DNA of 64,000 nucleotides from Pannonibacter indicus (lineage in GTDB: Bacteria; Pseudomonadota; Alphaproteobacteria; Rhizobiales; Stappiaceae), in NCBI RefSeq assembly GCF_001418225.1, contig NZ_LIPT01000011.1:1-64000 (forward strand), written 5' to 3'. A program made the translations under genes and the position numbers. Of the stretch, positions 19,566-29,833 are shown piece by piece. The number at the start of each line of letters is the position of its first letter. Position 1 is the stretch's first letter. The notes under the pieces are model-generated. The model was not told the DNA's origin. It worked only from the letters and a program-made list of their open reading frames with translations, and did not search any database.

Positions 19566-20921
19566 ATGTCAGACTTTCCTTCAAGAGCCCGTCAGGGGTT
19601 CGGCAAGCGCAAGGCACTGCATCACGTCACCATCAGCAATGGCGAACGCACCAGGACTTTCATCATCCGTCCTTGGCTCGCCGCAGGCACCTGCCTGACC
19701 CTAGGCCTCTTCATCACCGGCTATATGGCGGCCGCTGCCTATTTCGTGATGCGCGACGACCTGATCGAAAGCCGCCTGACCCAGCGCACGCAGGAAGCTG
19801 CCGTCTACGAGAACCGCATCGCCTATCTGCGTGCCGAAATCGACCGCCTGACCAGCAGCCAGATGTATGAGCGCCGCTCCGTCGAAGGCATGATCGACAC
19901 ATTGCTGCAGCGGCAGAACGAGCTTCTGGATCAGCATGGCAAGGTGGCGGCGGTTCTCGACAAGGCCGCCCGCAGCGGGCTTGATGTGGTCTCCGGCCCT
20001 GCCATTCCTGCGGCCAAACCCGAACAGCTCTCGGATGCAGGCGCCTCCAGCAGCCTTCTGGCGGTCGGCGGCCCGGAAGCACCGCTGGACAATCCCTTTG
20101 CGGCCCTTGGCCTGCGCGGCAGCAGCGAAAACGTCCTGATGGACAGCCCCCTTTCTGCTTTCGCCCCCCGGCCCGCAGCGCAGGACAGCCTGACGGCCAA
20201 GCCTCTGCCGGAGCCGGAAACCTCGCGTGACGATCTGCTGGGCATTGGCGCCGCATTGGACAAGATCAGCGAAGAAAGCAATGCCGCGCTGGATGCCGTG
20301 ACGCTTGCGGCCGAACATGAAATCAGCCAGCTGGCCTCCGCCGTCCGCCCCTTGGGCTACCGCGTCAGTGATCTTGCAGGCAGCATGGAAGCCGCCGGCG
20401 GCCCCTATGTGCCGCTTGCCGCGGCCACCCTGGACGACAAGATCGAGCGCGCCGAAGCAGCTCTTGATCTGCGCAACAAGGTCCGCAAGTCTGTCGGCGC
20501 CATCCCCCTCGCCCGCCCGATCGCCGCAGCGCAGATCACCAGTGATTTCGGCCCCCGCATCGATCCGTTCCTGGGTGGCCTTGCCATGCACACCGGCATC
20601 GATTTCCGCGCCCCTTACGGCACGCCCGTGCGCGCCACGGCTCCGGGCACGGTGATCACCGCCTCCTATCAGGGCGGCTATGGCCGTCTGGTGGAAATCG
20701 AACATCCGGACGGGCATCTGACCCGCTACGCCCACATGAGTGCCATCACCGTCGCCGTGGGGGATGAGGTGCGCGCCGGCGATCAGGTCGGCCGCCTCGG
20801 CAACACCGGCCGATCCACCGGTCCGCATCTCCATTACGAAGTGCGGCGGGACGATGAGGCACTTGACCCCATGACCTTCGTCCGCACCGGAGACAGGGTC
20901 TCCAAGCTGCTGAAGCGTTAG
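19566..20921 (+). CDS. M23-family peptidoglycan endopeptidase, membrane anchored
   Basis: Murein hydrolase-like protein of 451 residues. One transmembrane segment (about 38-60) is followed by a coiled-coil stretch (about 65-140), a low-complexity linker, and a C-terminal LytM domain with the zinc ligands His342 and Asp346 (HTGIDF) and His423 (GPHLHYE), so the enzyme looks active. ATG 19566 was preferred because GGAAAA precedes it; ATG 19554 in the same frame is the alternative. It probably cuts peptide cross-links during growth or division. Confidence 0.9.
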   Translation: MSDFPSRARQGFGKRKALHHVTISNGERTRTFIIRPWLAAGTCLTLGLFITGYMAAAAYFVMRDDLIESRLTQRTQEAAVYENRIAYLRAEIDRLTSSQMYERRSVEGMIDTLLQRQNELLDQHGKVAAVLDKAARSGLDVVSGPAIPAAKPEQLSDAGASSSLLAVGGPEAPLDNPFAALGLRGSSENVLMDSPLSAFAPRPAAQDSLTAKPLPEPETSRDDLLGIGAALDKISEESNAALDAVTLAAEHEISQLASAVRPLGYRVSDLAGSMEAAGGPYVPLAAATLDDKIERAEAALDLRNKVRKSVGAIPLARPIAAAQITSDFGPRIDPFLGGLAMHTGIDFRAPYGTPVRATAPGTVITASYQGGYGRLVEIEHPDGHLTRYAHMSAITVAVGDEVRAGDQVGRLGNTGRSTGPHLHYEVRRDDEALDPMTFVRTGDRVSKLLKR

Positions 20922-20943
20922 TCTCCACCTCCTCGCGATATCA

Positions 20944-20980
20944 ACAAAAACCCCGCCGGACCATGCCGGCGGGGTTTTGC
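20944..20980. terminator. Bidirectional terminator between the M23 peptidase and prfB
   Basis: CCCCGCCGG (20951-20959) and CCGGCGGGG (20966-20974) form a 9-base stem, flanked by AAAAA on the left and TTTT on the right, so it can end transcription of both convergent genes. Confidence 0.9.
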
Positions 20981-21005
20981 AGTCTTGCAGTCCGTATGAA
21001 TCGGC

Positions 21006-22137
21006 TCAGTCGATGTCCGAGACCTCGGCATCCTTGCCGCCGAAGACACGCTGCGCGAGAGCGGCTTCGATGAAGTCATCGATCTTGCCGTCGAGCACAT
21101 CCTGCGGCGAGGAGCTTTCCACGCCCGTGCGCAGGTCCTTCACCATCTGATAGGGCTGCAGAACGTAGGAGCGGATCTGATGGCCCCAGCCAATCGAGGT
21201 CTTGGTAGACGCCTCGGCGTTGGCCGCCTCTTCGCGCTTCTGCAACTCGGCCTCATAGAGGCGCGCCTTCAGCATCGACCATGCGGTTGCGCGGTTCTTG
21301 TGCTGGGAGCGGTCGTTCTGGCACTGCACGACGATGCCGGTCGGGATATGCGTGATGCGCACGGCCGAGTCGGTGGTGTTGACGTGCTGGCCGCCGGCAC
21401 CGGAGGCACGGTAGGTGTCGATGCGGCAGTCGCTTTCGTTGACCTCGATATCGATCGAGTCATCGATCACCGGATAGACCCACGCGCTGGCAAAGCTGGT
21501 GTGGCGGCGCGCCTGACTGTCATAGGGCGAAATGCGCACCAGACGGTGCACGCCCGATTCGGTCTTCAGCTTGCCATAGGCGTTCTCGCCCTTGATGAGC
21601 AGAGTCGCCGACTTGATGCCGGCTTCTTCGCCATCATGGTATTCGAGAAGCTCTACCTTGAAGCCACTGCGTTCCGCCCAGCGGCGGTACATGCGCAGGA
21701 GCATGCTGGCCCAGTCCTGACTTTCCGTGCCGCCGGCGCCCGAGTTGATTTCCAGATAGGCGTCATTGCCATCGGCTTCGCCGGACAGCAGCGATGCCAT
21801 CTGCAGCTTCATCACCTCGGCCTTGAGGCCGCGCATTGCCGTTTCGGCTTCCTCGACCACGGCATTATCGCCATCCGCGCTGCCAAGCTCGATCAGCTCG
21901 ATGTTGTCTGCAAGATCCGATTCGAGGCGGCGCACGCCGGTAATGCTATCTTCCAGCTGCTGACGCTCACGCATGAGCTTCTGCGCCTTGGACGGGTCAT
22001 TCCACAGCGTGGGATCTTCAGACAGGGCGTTCAGTTCATCCAGACGGACCAGAGCGTGATCCCAGTCAAAGATGCCTCCTCAGCAGGCTTATGGCCTGCT
22101 TGATTTCGTCGACGATGCCTTCCATCTCGGCGCGCAT
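21006..22137 (-). CDS. prfB: Peptide chain release factor 2, with programmed +1 frameshift
   Basis: Release factor for UGA and UAA. The first frame (22137 to 22069) encodes [14 protein letters not shown]... and reaches CTT followed by an in-frame TGA; a +1 shift at CTT-TGA-C then continues as DWDHALVRL to the stop at 21006, giving 376 residues, the normal length. An AGGAGG stimulator precedes the slippery site as in E. coli. The GGQ motif is in [10 protein letters not shown]. The anticodon-like tripeptide is SPY rather than SPF, a variant I believe is common in alphaproteobacteria. It is the last gene of an amidase-mrcA-prfB group. Confidence 0.96.
22065..22080 (-). promoter_or_regulatory. 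Programmed ribosomal frameshift signal of prfB
   Basis: Reading on the minus strand, AGGAGG (22075-22080) is followed after CAT by CTTTGAC (22065-22071). This is the autoregulatory RF2 signal: low RF2 slows termination at UGA and favours the +1 shift that makes full-length RF2. Confidence 0.95.
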
Positions 22138-22276
22138 CGGATACCTCTCAAAGCTGGTTCAGGAATGTCGCGGCCACCGCCTCGTTGCCGGGGCAGTGGC
22201 CGCAAATCGGGGCGGAGACTAACGGCGCAGGCAAGCCATGTAAACAGCTAGCCGCGCAGGCAGATCTCCGGAAGGG

Positions 22277-24727
22277 TCAATAAAGCCCGCCAGTGCCGGT
22301 CATAACGGCAGCGCCTGCCTCCGGAGAAACGGTGCGCGGTACGCCCATCTCGTCCTCGAAGCCGATGACCGAGTAAGTGTCCGGCGGGGCAGTGCCCGGC
22401 TTGAAGGACTCCAGAATGGTGCCTTCGGCCCCGGCAACCGCACGCATGCCGGTGTGCCGGTTGATCGGGATCAGCTGCAGACCCTTCGGAACACGGAACT
22501 CGACCGGCGGGCTGCCCGCCAGCGCTTCCTTCATGAACTCGGTGAAGATCGGCGCAGCGACAAGGCCGCCCGTCGCACCGCGTCCCATCGGCCGCGGCTG
22601 GTCGTAGCCGATGAAGACGCCGACCGCGAGATCCGGCGTATAGCCGACGAACCAGGCGTCCTTTTCCTCGTTGGTGGTGCCGGTCTTACCGGCAACCGGG
22701 CGGCCAACTGCACGCACGCTGGTGGCGGTGCCGCGCTGAACCACGCCTTCCATCATCGACGTGATCTGATAGGCCGTCATCGGGTCGAGCACCTGCTCGC
22801 GCTCGTCGATCAGCTCAGGCTCGGCCTGACCGGTCCAGTCATCGGCATCACAGGTTTCGCAAATGCGGCTGTCATGCTTGTAGATGGTGCGGCCGTAACG
22901 GTCCTGGATGCGGTCGATCAGCGTCGGGGTCACCTTACGGCCGCCATTTGCAAGGATCGAATAGGCCGTGACCATGCGCAGCACGGTAGTCTCGCCTGCG
23001 CCCAGCGACATGGAGAGAACAGGCATCATGTTGTCGTAGATACCGAAACGCTTGGCATATTCGGCCACCAGCGGCATGCCCATGTCCTGCGCAAGGCGGA
23101 TGGTCATGAGGTTACGTGACAGCTCGATACCCGTGCGCAGGGTCGAGGGGCCATAGAACTTGCCGCCATAGTTCTGTGGGCGCCAGGTTGCCTGCCCGGC
23201 TTGCGCCAGCTCGATGGGGGCATCCAGAACCACGCTGGACGGGGTGTAGCCATTGTCGAGTGCCGCCGCATAGACGAAGGGCTTGAAGGACGAGCCGGGC
23301 TGGCGCCAGGCCTGCGTCGCGCGGTTGAACTCGCTCTGGGCAAAGCTGAAGCCGCCAACCAGCGCCAGTACGCGGCCGGTGAACGGGTCCATCGCGACCA
23401 GCGCACCCGAAACACGCGGAATCTGGCGCAGCTGGTAGCGGCCGCCGTTCTTCGGAATTTCGACGTAGACCACGTCACCCGGGTTGAGCACGTCATTGAC
23501 CGAGTTGGGGGCGCGGCCGGACACGCGTGCCCACTTCATGTCATCCAGCTGCAGCGTTGCCGTCTCGCGCTCCGGCTCAAGGGCACCGCTGACAAGCCTG
23601 CGCGGCTGCAGGCCAACCTGCGCCGTCTTCTGACCAGCCTCCAGCACAACAGCAAGACGCCACTCCGGCAGATCCGAAAGGGCTTCCACCTTGCCAAGCT
23701 CAACGCCCCAGTCACCTGCGACAGAGATCGTCGTCACCGGCCCGCGCCAGCCGCCGCCGCGCTTCTGGTCGAAATCCAGAAGGCCGTTCATCAGCACCTT
23801 GCGGGCTATCACCTGCATCTTCGGGTCCAGCGAGGAGCGGACCGAGAGACCGCCTTCGTAGAGGCTGTTCTCGCCATAGATCGATGCGACCTGGCGCCGG
23901 ACCTCTTCCGTGAAGTATTCCGCAGCAAACAGCTGGGAACCGGTTTCACGCGGCTTCACCGTCAGGGGCTTTGCCTTGGCAACCTCGGCATCGGCCGCGC
24001 TCACATAGCCGTTCTCGACCATACGGTCGATCACCCAGTTGCGGCGCTCGATGGCGCGCTCGCGGCCACGGAAGGGATGGTAATTGTTCGGCGCCTTCGG
24101 CAGCGCCGCCAGATAGGCGACTTCCTCAAGGCTCAGCTCATGCACCGACTTGTCGAAATAGACGAGCGAAGCTGCCGCCACACCATAAGCGCCAAGGCCA
24201 AGGTAGATCTCGTTGAGATAGAGCTCAAGGATCTCGTCCTTGGTGTAGGCCTGCTCGATGCGCAGCGACAGGATCGCTTCCTTGATCTTGCGGTCGACCG
24301 ACAGTTCGTTGGTCAGCAGGAAGTTCTTGGCAACCTGCTGCGTGATCGTCGAGGCGCCTTCAGGGCGGCGGCCGGAGCCGAAATTCTGCACGAAGCGCAC
24401 CACGGCACGGGCAATGCCCTCCGGGTCGATACCGACGTGGCTGTAGAAATTCTTGTCTTCCGCCGAGATGTAGGCTTCCTTCAGGATGTCCGGCATGGCC
24501 TGGATCGGCAGGAAGAGGCGCCTCTGCTTGGCATATTCGGCCATCAGGCTGCCGTCGGCAGCATGCACGCGGGTCATCACCGGCGGTTCATAGTTCTTCA
24601 GCGCCGTATAGTCCGGCAGGTCTTCGCCCAGCTTCTCCAGATAGATCCAGACGCCGGCCGCGACCAGCAGTCCCAGCACCGTACCGATGCCGAACAGATA
24701 ACCGAAGAACTTGATCAGAAATTTCAT
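22277..24727 (-). CDS. mrcA: Penicillin-binding protein 1A
   Basis: Bifunctional peptidoglycan synthase of 816 residues. One N-terminal membrane anchor (about 7-30) precedes the GT51 glycosyltransferase domain with catalytic Glu90 in SAEDKNFYSH, and the C-terminal transpeptidase has Ser479 in the SSFK motif and a KTGTTN motif near residue 655. The start MKFLIKFFGYL at 24727 gives the usual N-terminus; the in-frame upstream codons are not family-like. It follows an N-acetylmuramoyl-alanine amidase and precedes prfB, a conserved alphaproteobacterial order. Confidence 0.97.
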   Translation of the reverse strand: MKFLIKFFGYLFGIGTVLGLLVAAGVWIYLEKLGEDLPDYTALKNYEPPVMTRVHAADGSLMAEYAKQRRLFLPIQAMPDILKEAYISAEDKNFYSHVGIDPEGIARAVVRFVQNFGSGRRPEGASTITQQVAKNFLLTNELSVDRKIKEAILSLRIEQAYTKDEILELYLNEIYLGLGAYGVAAASLVYFDKSVHELSLEEVAYLAALPKAPNNYHPFRGRERAIERRNWVIDRMVENGYVSAADAEVAKAKPLTVKPRETGSQLFAAEYFTEEVRRQVASIYGENSLYEGGLSVRSSLDPKMQVIARKVLMNGLLDFDQKRGGGWRGPVTTISVAGDWGVELGKVEALSDLPEWRLAVVLEAGQKTAQVGLQPRRLVSGALEPERETATLQLDDMKWARVSGRAPNSVNDVLNPGDVVYVEIPKNGGRYQLRQIPRVSGALVAMDPFTGRVLALVGGFSFAQSEFNRATQAWRQPGSSFKPFVYAAALDNGYTPSSVVLDAPIELAQAGQATWRPQNYGGKFYGPSTLRTGIELSRNLMTIRLAQDMGMPLVAEYAKRFGIYDNMMPVLSMSLGAGETTVLRMVTAYSILANGGRKVTPTLIDRIQDRYGRTIYKHDSRICETCDADDWTGQAEPELIDEREQVLDPMTAYQITSMMEGVVQRGTATSVRAVGRPVAGKTGTTNEEKDAWFVGYTPDLAVGVFIGYDQPRPMGRGATGGLVAAPIFTEFMKEALAGSPPVEFRVPKGLQLIPINRHTGMRAVAGAEGTILESFKPGTAPPDTYSVIGFEDEMGVPRTVSPEAGAAVMTGTGGLY

Positions 24728-24899
24728 GCCTTGGGCTCGCTTCTTCCCGGCCAGAGTGCCGCTGCCGGTCCCCCTACCACATTCCGGGCAGGCAGGACAC
24801 AGGAGCAGACACAAATCCGGGTTTACCTCGGGACCTTAGTCGTCGAGCAATATGGCGATGCTGAGGCACCGGCAAGCGCAGGCAGGCCCTGCGGCGCAA

Positions 24900-26294
24900 T
24901 TACTTGACCTTTGTCCCCGCCGCAGTCTCTCCAGCCGCCCCCTTGTCCATCGCAAAGCGCGGCTGGAAGAAGGCCTCGATCGCGTCCGCAACAGCGGTTG
25001 CCGTGCGCTCACGCCACTCCTGCGAAATCAGCAGCTTCTCGTCCTGCTCGTTGGAGAGATAACCAAGCTCCACCAGAACGGACGGCACGTCATGGGCTCT
25101 GAGCACCATGAAACCGGCGGAGCGCTGCGGATTGTTGATCAGCTTCACCGCGCTTCTCAGCTCTTCCACGAGGATCTTCGAGAAATGGCTTGAAAAGATC
25201 TTGGTTTCCCGCCGGGCGAGATCGACCAGAATATCGGCGACTTCAGCGGGCTCCTCACTCAGTTCCACCCCGGCCAGTACATCCGAATGGTTTTCCGAGG
25301 CTGCAATCTGGGCTGCCAGCGTATCCGACGCCTTTTCGGAGAGCGTGTATACCGTGGCGCCGCGCACCTCTTCCTTGTAACTGCGCACCGAGTCCGCATG
25401 GATCGAGACAAAGAGATCGGCGTTGTGGCCGCGGGCAAACTGCACCCGCTTGCGCAGCGGCACGAAAGTGTCGTCCTCACGGGTCATGAAGACCGTGTAA
25501 TGGCCTGTGTCTTCCAGTTTCTTTTTCAGAACCTGCGCAAAACTCAGAACCACTGCCTTCTCCAGCGTGCCATGCACGCCGATGGCGCCCGTATCAATGC
25601 CGCCATGGCCAGGGTCCAGCACAACGACAGGCTTGGTCTTGCCCGCCGATGAGGTCAGTTTGTTTGCCTTGGGCGCAGCCTGCTGGCCATCCGCCACCAG
25701 AGCGCTGAGCGGCTGATGGGTGCGCTCGGCCTCGGCGAGAAATTCCTCACGGCTGGTCTTCACAAGATCGACAACAAGCCGGGCCGGCTGGTCTTCAATG
25801 GCTTCCAGAACGAAACTTTTGTCCACCTTGGCCGGTTCGGTAAGGTCCAGCACGATCCGCGCCTTTCCCTTGGCGAACACACCGTAGCGCCAGCTCCGGA
25901 TCAGACCGCGCCCGTCCGTGCCCGAACCTTCGGGCAGCTTGAACTCCATGGAAGGCAGATCAATGATAACCCGGTAGGGATCGGCGAGGTTCGAAACGAT
26001 GAAAGGCACCTGCCCCTGCAGATCCAGAACGAATCGTGTCCGTGTTTCGTCCCCGGCAATCCGGGCATCCGTGGCAGCAGAAGACAGATCCGGGGCAACC
26101 GGCAAGGTCTCCGCCCGAACCGGAGCGCTTGCGGCCACGGCAGGCAAAGCCAGAGCGGCGGCAAGCATCACCCTCGCCGCGGCACGGCGCAGCGCAGGCA
26201 ATACAAAATCGCGCAAACCTCTGCGGGCCACGGGCGCCTTCCGCTCGCGGCCTGGCAGAAAGACAGGCAAACTCTGCTGCAATCTGACTGGCAA
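24900..26294 (-). CDS. N-acetylmuramoyl-L-alanine amidase, AMIN domain type
   Basis: Periplasmic zinc amidase of about 464 residues (AmiC type) that removes peptide stems from peptidoglycan during cell separation. An arginine-rich N-terminus and hydrophobic stretch ending PVRAET look like an export signal; an AMIN domain (about 75-170) targets the septum; the Amidase_3 domain (about 215-440) has zinc ligands in DPGHGGID, LEKAVVLSF and SIHADS. The start is uncertain: the long frame begins at a TTG, and ATG 26168 would leave a short signal sequence. Confidence 0.92.
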   Translation of the reverse strand: MPVRLQQSLPVFLPGRERKAPVARRGLRDFVLPALRRAAARVMLAAALALPAVAASAPVRAETLPVAPDLSSAATDARIAGDETRTRFVLDLQGQVPFIVSNLADPYRVIIDLPSMEFKLPEGSGTDGRGLIRSWRYGVFAKGKARIVLDLTEPAKVDKSFVLEAIEDQPARLVVDLVKTSREEFLAEAERTHQPLSALVADGQQAAPKANKLTSSAGKTKPVVVLDPGHGGIDTGAIGVHGTLEKAVVLSFAQVLKKKLEDTGHYTVFMTREDDTFVPLRKRVQFARGHNADLFVSIHADSVRSYKEEVRGATVYTLSEKASDTLAAQIAASENHSDVLAGVELSEEPAEVADILVDLARRETKIFSSHFSKILVEELRSAVKLINNPQRSAGFMVLRAHDVPSVLVELGYLSNEQDEKLLISQEWRERTATAVADAIEAFFQPRFAMDKGAAGETAAGTKVK

Positions 26295-27109
26295 TCCTCT
26301 ACTCCGGTCCTGTTTGCGGGCTCGGATGCGGCACCTGCCGCGCTCTTTAATCCCTCCGGTGGCGTGCCGTCAAAGGACGGATCCTGATGCAATGACCCTG
26401 CCGGCGGATGGTTAACTCCGTGCTAACGGCCCTAGCCGCCACTTGCAAGCTGGCAGAGATGATTTCCGTTGCTTGCCAAGGCGCTTGCTGACCCGTAAAA
26501 GAAGAATACGGATTTCGGTTTGCAGCCGATACTGCCTCAGATGATGGGAAGAACAGTCTTTCCACATGTCTTGGCGGCTTTGCCGGACGCGCGGCGCGGA
26601 GTGGAGGCCATTTGCCCCGGCCGCGGCGCCCGGCGTTAAGAGACGGCGAAGCATTGGGCGGTATTAGGTGTGACGGGTGCGGGCTGTCCCTGGACAGTCT
26701 GGAATTGGCCGGACCAGAAGGCAGTGAGCAGGCTTCTATCCTGCACGCTCCGCCCGAAGGGTGACCAGAGTGACCTGTCATGGTTCAGGCCCCAAGGCCG
26801 GGCTGCATGCCCCATCCGTGAAAACAGAAGCGCCTCGCAGGCGGCCATCGGGCCTCTTGCGGCAGCACTTCGCGGTGACAACAGTTTAATCAAGGGCAGG
26901 CGTTGCCTTGAAGCACAGCGCGATGCAGGCGGAAATGACACAAACGGTGTCCCCGGTTTTGCGGGACAGCCGGTCCGCAGGCATAGACGCGCGCACGCCA
27001 GCTCTTTCGTCTTTCCATCCAAGTGACAAGAAAACGGTCTGCCGGACCTTCAGCCACGGAGCGCGTCAGCCGCGCCCCGGGCGTCCGGCTGCCGTGGAGA
27101 CCTTCATCA
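26295..27109. other. Long gene-free leader upstream of rne
   Basis: About 815 bases between the divergent amidase and rne without a convincing gene; the open frames here lack ribosome sites and family resemblance. It includes the short hairpin CTGTCC-CT-GGACAG near 26687-26700. RNase E genes in other bacteria have long autoregulatory 5' untranslated regions, and this may be one; no specific structure could be verified. Confidence 0.5.
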
Positions 27110-29743
27110 ATGGCAAACAAGATGCTGATCGACGCGGCGCACCCGGAGGAAACCCGGGTCGTCGTGGTGCGCGGCAATCGAGTTGAAGAATTCGACTTCG
27201 AGGCAGCTAACCGGAAGCAACTGCGCGGCAATATTTATCTGGCGAAGGTGACGCGGGTCGAACCCTCCCTCCAGGCCGCATTCGTGGAATACGGCGGAAA
27301 CCGGCATGGTTTCCTCGCTTTCAGCGAAATCCATCCCGACTATTACCAGATCCCCGCCGCTGACAGGCTGGCGCTGATCGAAGACGAGCGTCACGAGGAA
27401 GAGCGGCGCGAAGCTGCGGAGAACGCCCGTCATGCCGCCCGCGAGGCTGCGGCCTCGGAAGCAGCAAAGGACGGAGACGACAGCGACGACGATGACGATC
27501 ACGAGGATTCGGACAAGCCGTCCTCCGACGGCGACGATGATGCCGACCACGTTGAATCGGTCGGCGCCGAAGATGCCATGGAAGAGGTGCCGGAGCGCCG
27601 CACCCGCCAGCGCAAGCAGTACAAGATCCAGGAAGTCATCAAGCGCCGCCAGGTGCTGCTGGTCCAGGTCGTCAAGGAAGAGCGCGGCAACAAGGGCGCT
27701 GCCCTGACCACCTATCTGTCGCTCGCCGGCCGTTACTCGGTGCTGATGCCGAACACGGGCCGTGGCGGCGGCATTTCCCGCAAGATCACCCAGCCTGCCG
27801 ACCGCAAGCGCCTGAAGAAGATCGCCTCCGAACTGGAGGTGCCGGAGGGCATGGGCGTCATCTTGCGCACGGCCGGTGCCAGCCGCACCAAGGCCGAGAT
27901 CAAGCGCGACTTCGAATATCTGATGCGCCTGTGGGAGAACGTGCGCGACCTGACGCTGAAGTCCAGCGCGCCCTGCCTCGTCTATGAGGAAGGCAGCCTG
28001 ATCAAGCGCTCGATCCGCGATCTCTACAACAAGGACATCGACGAGGTTCTCGTCGCCGGCGAAGACGGCTACCGCGAGGCCAAGGACTTCATGCGCATGC
28101 TCATGCCGAGCCATGCCAAGAACGTCCAGCCCTACCGCGAGGCCTCGCCGATCTTCACCCGCTTCGGGGTGGAGCCGCAGCTCGATGCCATGTTCTCCCC
28201 GCAGGTGACCCTGCGCTCGGGCGGCTACATCGTCATCAACCAGACGGAAGCCCTGGTCTCCATCGACGTGAACTCGGGCAAATCCACCCGCGAGCACAAT
28301 ATCGAGGACACCGCCCTCCAGACGAACCTTGAAGCCGCCGAGGAAGTCTCGCGCCAGCTGCGCCTGCGCGATCTGGCCGGCCTCATCGTCATCGACTTCA
28401 TCGATATGGAGGAGAACAAGAACAACCGGACGGTGGAGCGCAAGCTCAAGGACTGTCTGAAGAACGACCGCGCACGCATCCAGGTTGGCCGGATATCGCA
28501 TTTTGGCCTCATGGAAATGTCGCGCCAGCGCATCCGCACCGGTGTTCTGGAAAGCTCCACTACGCCCTGCCCGCATTGCCATGGCTCGGGCATGATCCGC
28601 TCGGTCGAATCGGTTGCCCTGCATGTGCTGCGCTCGCTGGAAGACTTCCTGCTGAAGGGCGTCACCCACAATCTGATCGTGCGCACCAATACGCCGGTTG
28701 CGCTCTACATCCTCAACCAGAAGCGCCGCAACCTGGGTGACCTTGAGGCCCGTTTCGGCCTCGAGATTGCCGTGGTCGCGGATGAGGTGGGCCATGGCCA
28801 GCATTACGTGCTGGAGCGCTCGTCCCTGATCGACCGCGACAAGATCCCCCTCCCCGCCCCGCCGCAGGTTCAGCCGCATATGGTCGAGATCGAAGAGATC
28901 GACGATATCGTCGAGCCGGAAGAAGAGGACGAGGATGACGTCGGGGAGGAACTGGAAACAGCCTCGGCACGTCCCTCTGCCCGCGAGCAGTCCGAAGACA
29001 GCGAGCGCCGCAAGCGCCGCCGCCGCAAGCGCCGCCGCAGCCCGGATGCAGGCGGTGACCGCCAGGCCGGCCCGCGCCAGAACGAAGACGGTTCGGACGC
29101 TGATGCCGGCGATGACGCAGAAGGCAGCACCGGCGAAAGCGAAGACGGTGAAGCGTCTCAGGGTGAAGGCGCCCAGGGCGATGGTTCCGACGAGCCCAAG
29201 CGCAAGCGCCGCCGTGGCCGCCGTGGCGGCCGGCGCGGCCGCCGCAATGGCGAGCGCGAGGACGGCGGGGAGGGCAGCGACGGCGGCGAGGATGCTTCCG
29301 GTGAGGATGCAGACGCAGCCGCTGCTTCGGAAGATCTGACCGGTGCCGTTGAAGGGGACGAAGCCGCAAACGGCGGCTCCTTTCCAGAAGCAGCCGAAGC
29401 CCCCGCTGCTGCAGAGATTGACGCAGACGCTCCTGCCCGGGTGGAAGCAGCTCCGGCAGTGGCCGAAACCGCTGAGGAAGCCGTAACGGCCGCTCCCGAG
29501 GCAGCGCAGGAAGCCCCGGTGGCTGAAACTCCGGCAGCAGAGGCACCGGTTCTGGAAACCGTTGCCGCTGAGGCTGCCCCGGCGCCTGAAGTTGAATTGC
29601 CCGCAGAACCGGCAGCCCCGGCCCGCCCGAAGGCACCGGCAACGCCGGTCGTCACCAGCCAGACCACCGGTGACGGCGAAGGCCCGGATGACGAAGGCAA
29701 GCCCAAGCGCTCCGGCTGGTGGCAGCGCCGCTCCTTCTTTTGA
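27110..29743 (+). CDS. rne: Ribonuclease E
   Basis: Endoribonuclease of 877 residues that starts mRNA decay and processes rRNA and tRNA. The S1 domain (about 35-210) is split by an acidic insert (about 85-165) rich in Asp and Glu, as is usual in alphaproteobacteria. Catalytic Asp386 (SIDVNSG) and Asp429 (IDFIDME) are followed by the zinc link Cys487 and Cys490 (CPHCHG), all with E. coli spacing. The C-terminal 300 residues are low complexity, with arginine-rich blocks for RNA binding and an Ala/Glu/Pro tail that would scaffold the degradosome. The start MANKMLIDAA is set by GGAGA upstream. Confidence 0.96.
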   Translation: MANKMLIDAAHPEETRVVVVRGNRVEEFDFEAANRKQLRGNIYLAKVTRVEPSLQAAFVEYGGNRHGFLAFSEIHPDYYQIPAADRLALIEDERHEEERREAAENARHAAREAAASEAAKDGDDSDDDDDHEDSDKPSSDGDDDADHVESVGAEDAMEEVPERRTRQRKQYKIQEVIKRRQVLLVQVVKEERGNKGAALTTYLSLAGRYSVLMPNTGRGGGISRKITQPADRKRLKKIASELEVPEGMGVILRTAGASRTKAEIKRDFEYLMRLWENVRDLTLKSSAPCLVYEEGSLIKRSIRDLYNKDIDEVLVAGEDGYREAKDFMRMLMPSHAKNVQPYREASPIFTRFGVEPQLDAMFSPQVTLRSGGYIVINQTEALVSIDVNSGKSTREHNIEDTALQTNLEAAEEVSRQLRLRDLAGLIVIDFIDMEENKNNRTVERKLKDCLKNDRARIQVGRISHFGLMEMSRQRIRTGVLESSTTPCPHCHGSGMIRSVESVALHVLRSLEDFLLKGVTHNLIVRTNTPVALYILNQKRRNLGDLEARFGLEIAVVADEVGHGQHYVLERSSLIDRDKIPLPAPPQVQPHMVEIEEIDDIVEPEEEDEDDVGEELETASARPSAREQSEDSERRKRRRRKRRRSPDAGGDRQAGPRQNEDGSDADAGDDAEGSTGESEDGEASQGEGAQGDGSDEPKRKRRRGRRGGRRGRRNGEREDGGEGSDGGEDASGEDADAAAASEDLTGAVEGDEAANGGSFPEAAEAPAAAEIDADAPARVEAAPAVAETAEEAVTAAPEAAQEAPVAETPAAEAPVLETVAAEAAPAPEVELPAEPAAPARPKAPATPVVTSQTTGDGEGPDDEGKPKRSGWWQRRSFF

Positions 29744-29762
29744 TCCCCTGATCAGAGACTAA

Positions 29763-29806
29763 AAAAGACCCCCTCCGGAAGGCTGCTTCCGGAGGGGTTT
29801 TGTTTT
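29763..29806. terminator. Bidirectional terminator between rne and the aminotransferase
   Basis: A 12-base perfect stem, CCCCTCCGGAAG (29770-29781) and CTTCCGGAGGGG (29786-29797), with loop GCTG. It is followed by TTTTGTTTT on the plus strand, and AAAAAA precedes it, giving a T run for the minus strand. Confidence 0.92.
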
Positions 29807-29833
29807 CTCTCTCTTCGGCGAAGTCCTGCGCCC

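Noticed and set aside
22066-22071. The in-frame TGA early in prfB taken as a disabling mutation or sequencing error
   Set aside because: The CTT-TGA-C context with AGGAGG upstream is the known RF2 autoregulatory frameshift, and the shifted product has normal length and sequence.
26670-27026. Small open frames in the rne leader as genes
   Set aside because: They lack ribosome sites and recognisable sequence, and overlap one another on both strands.
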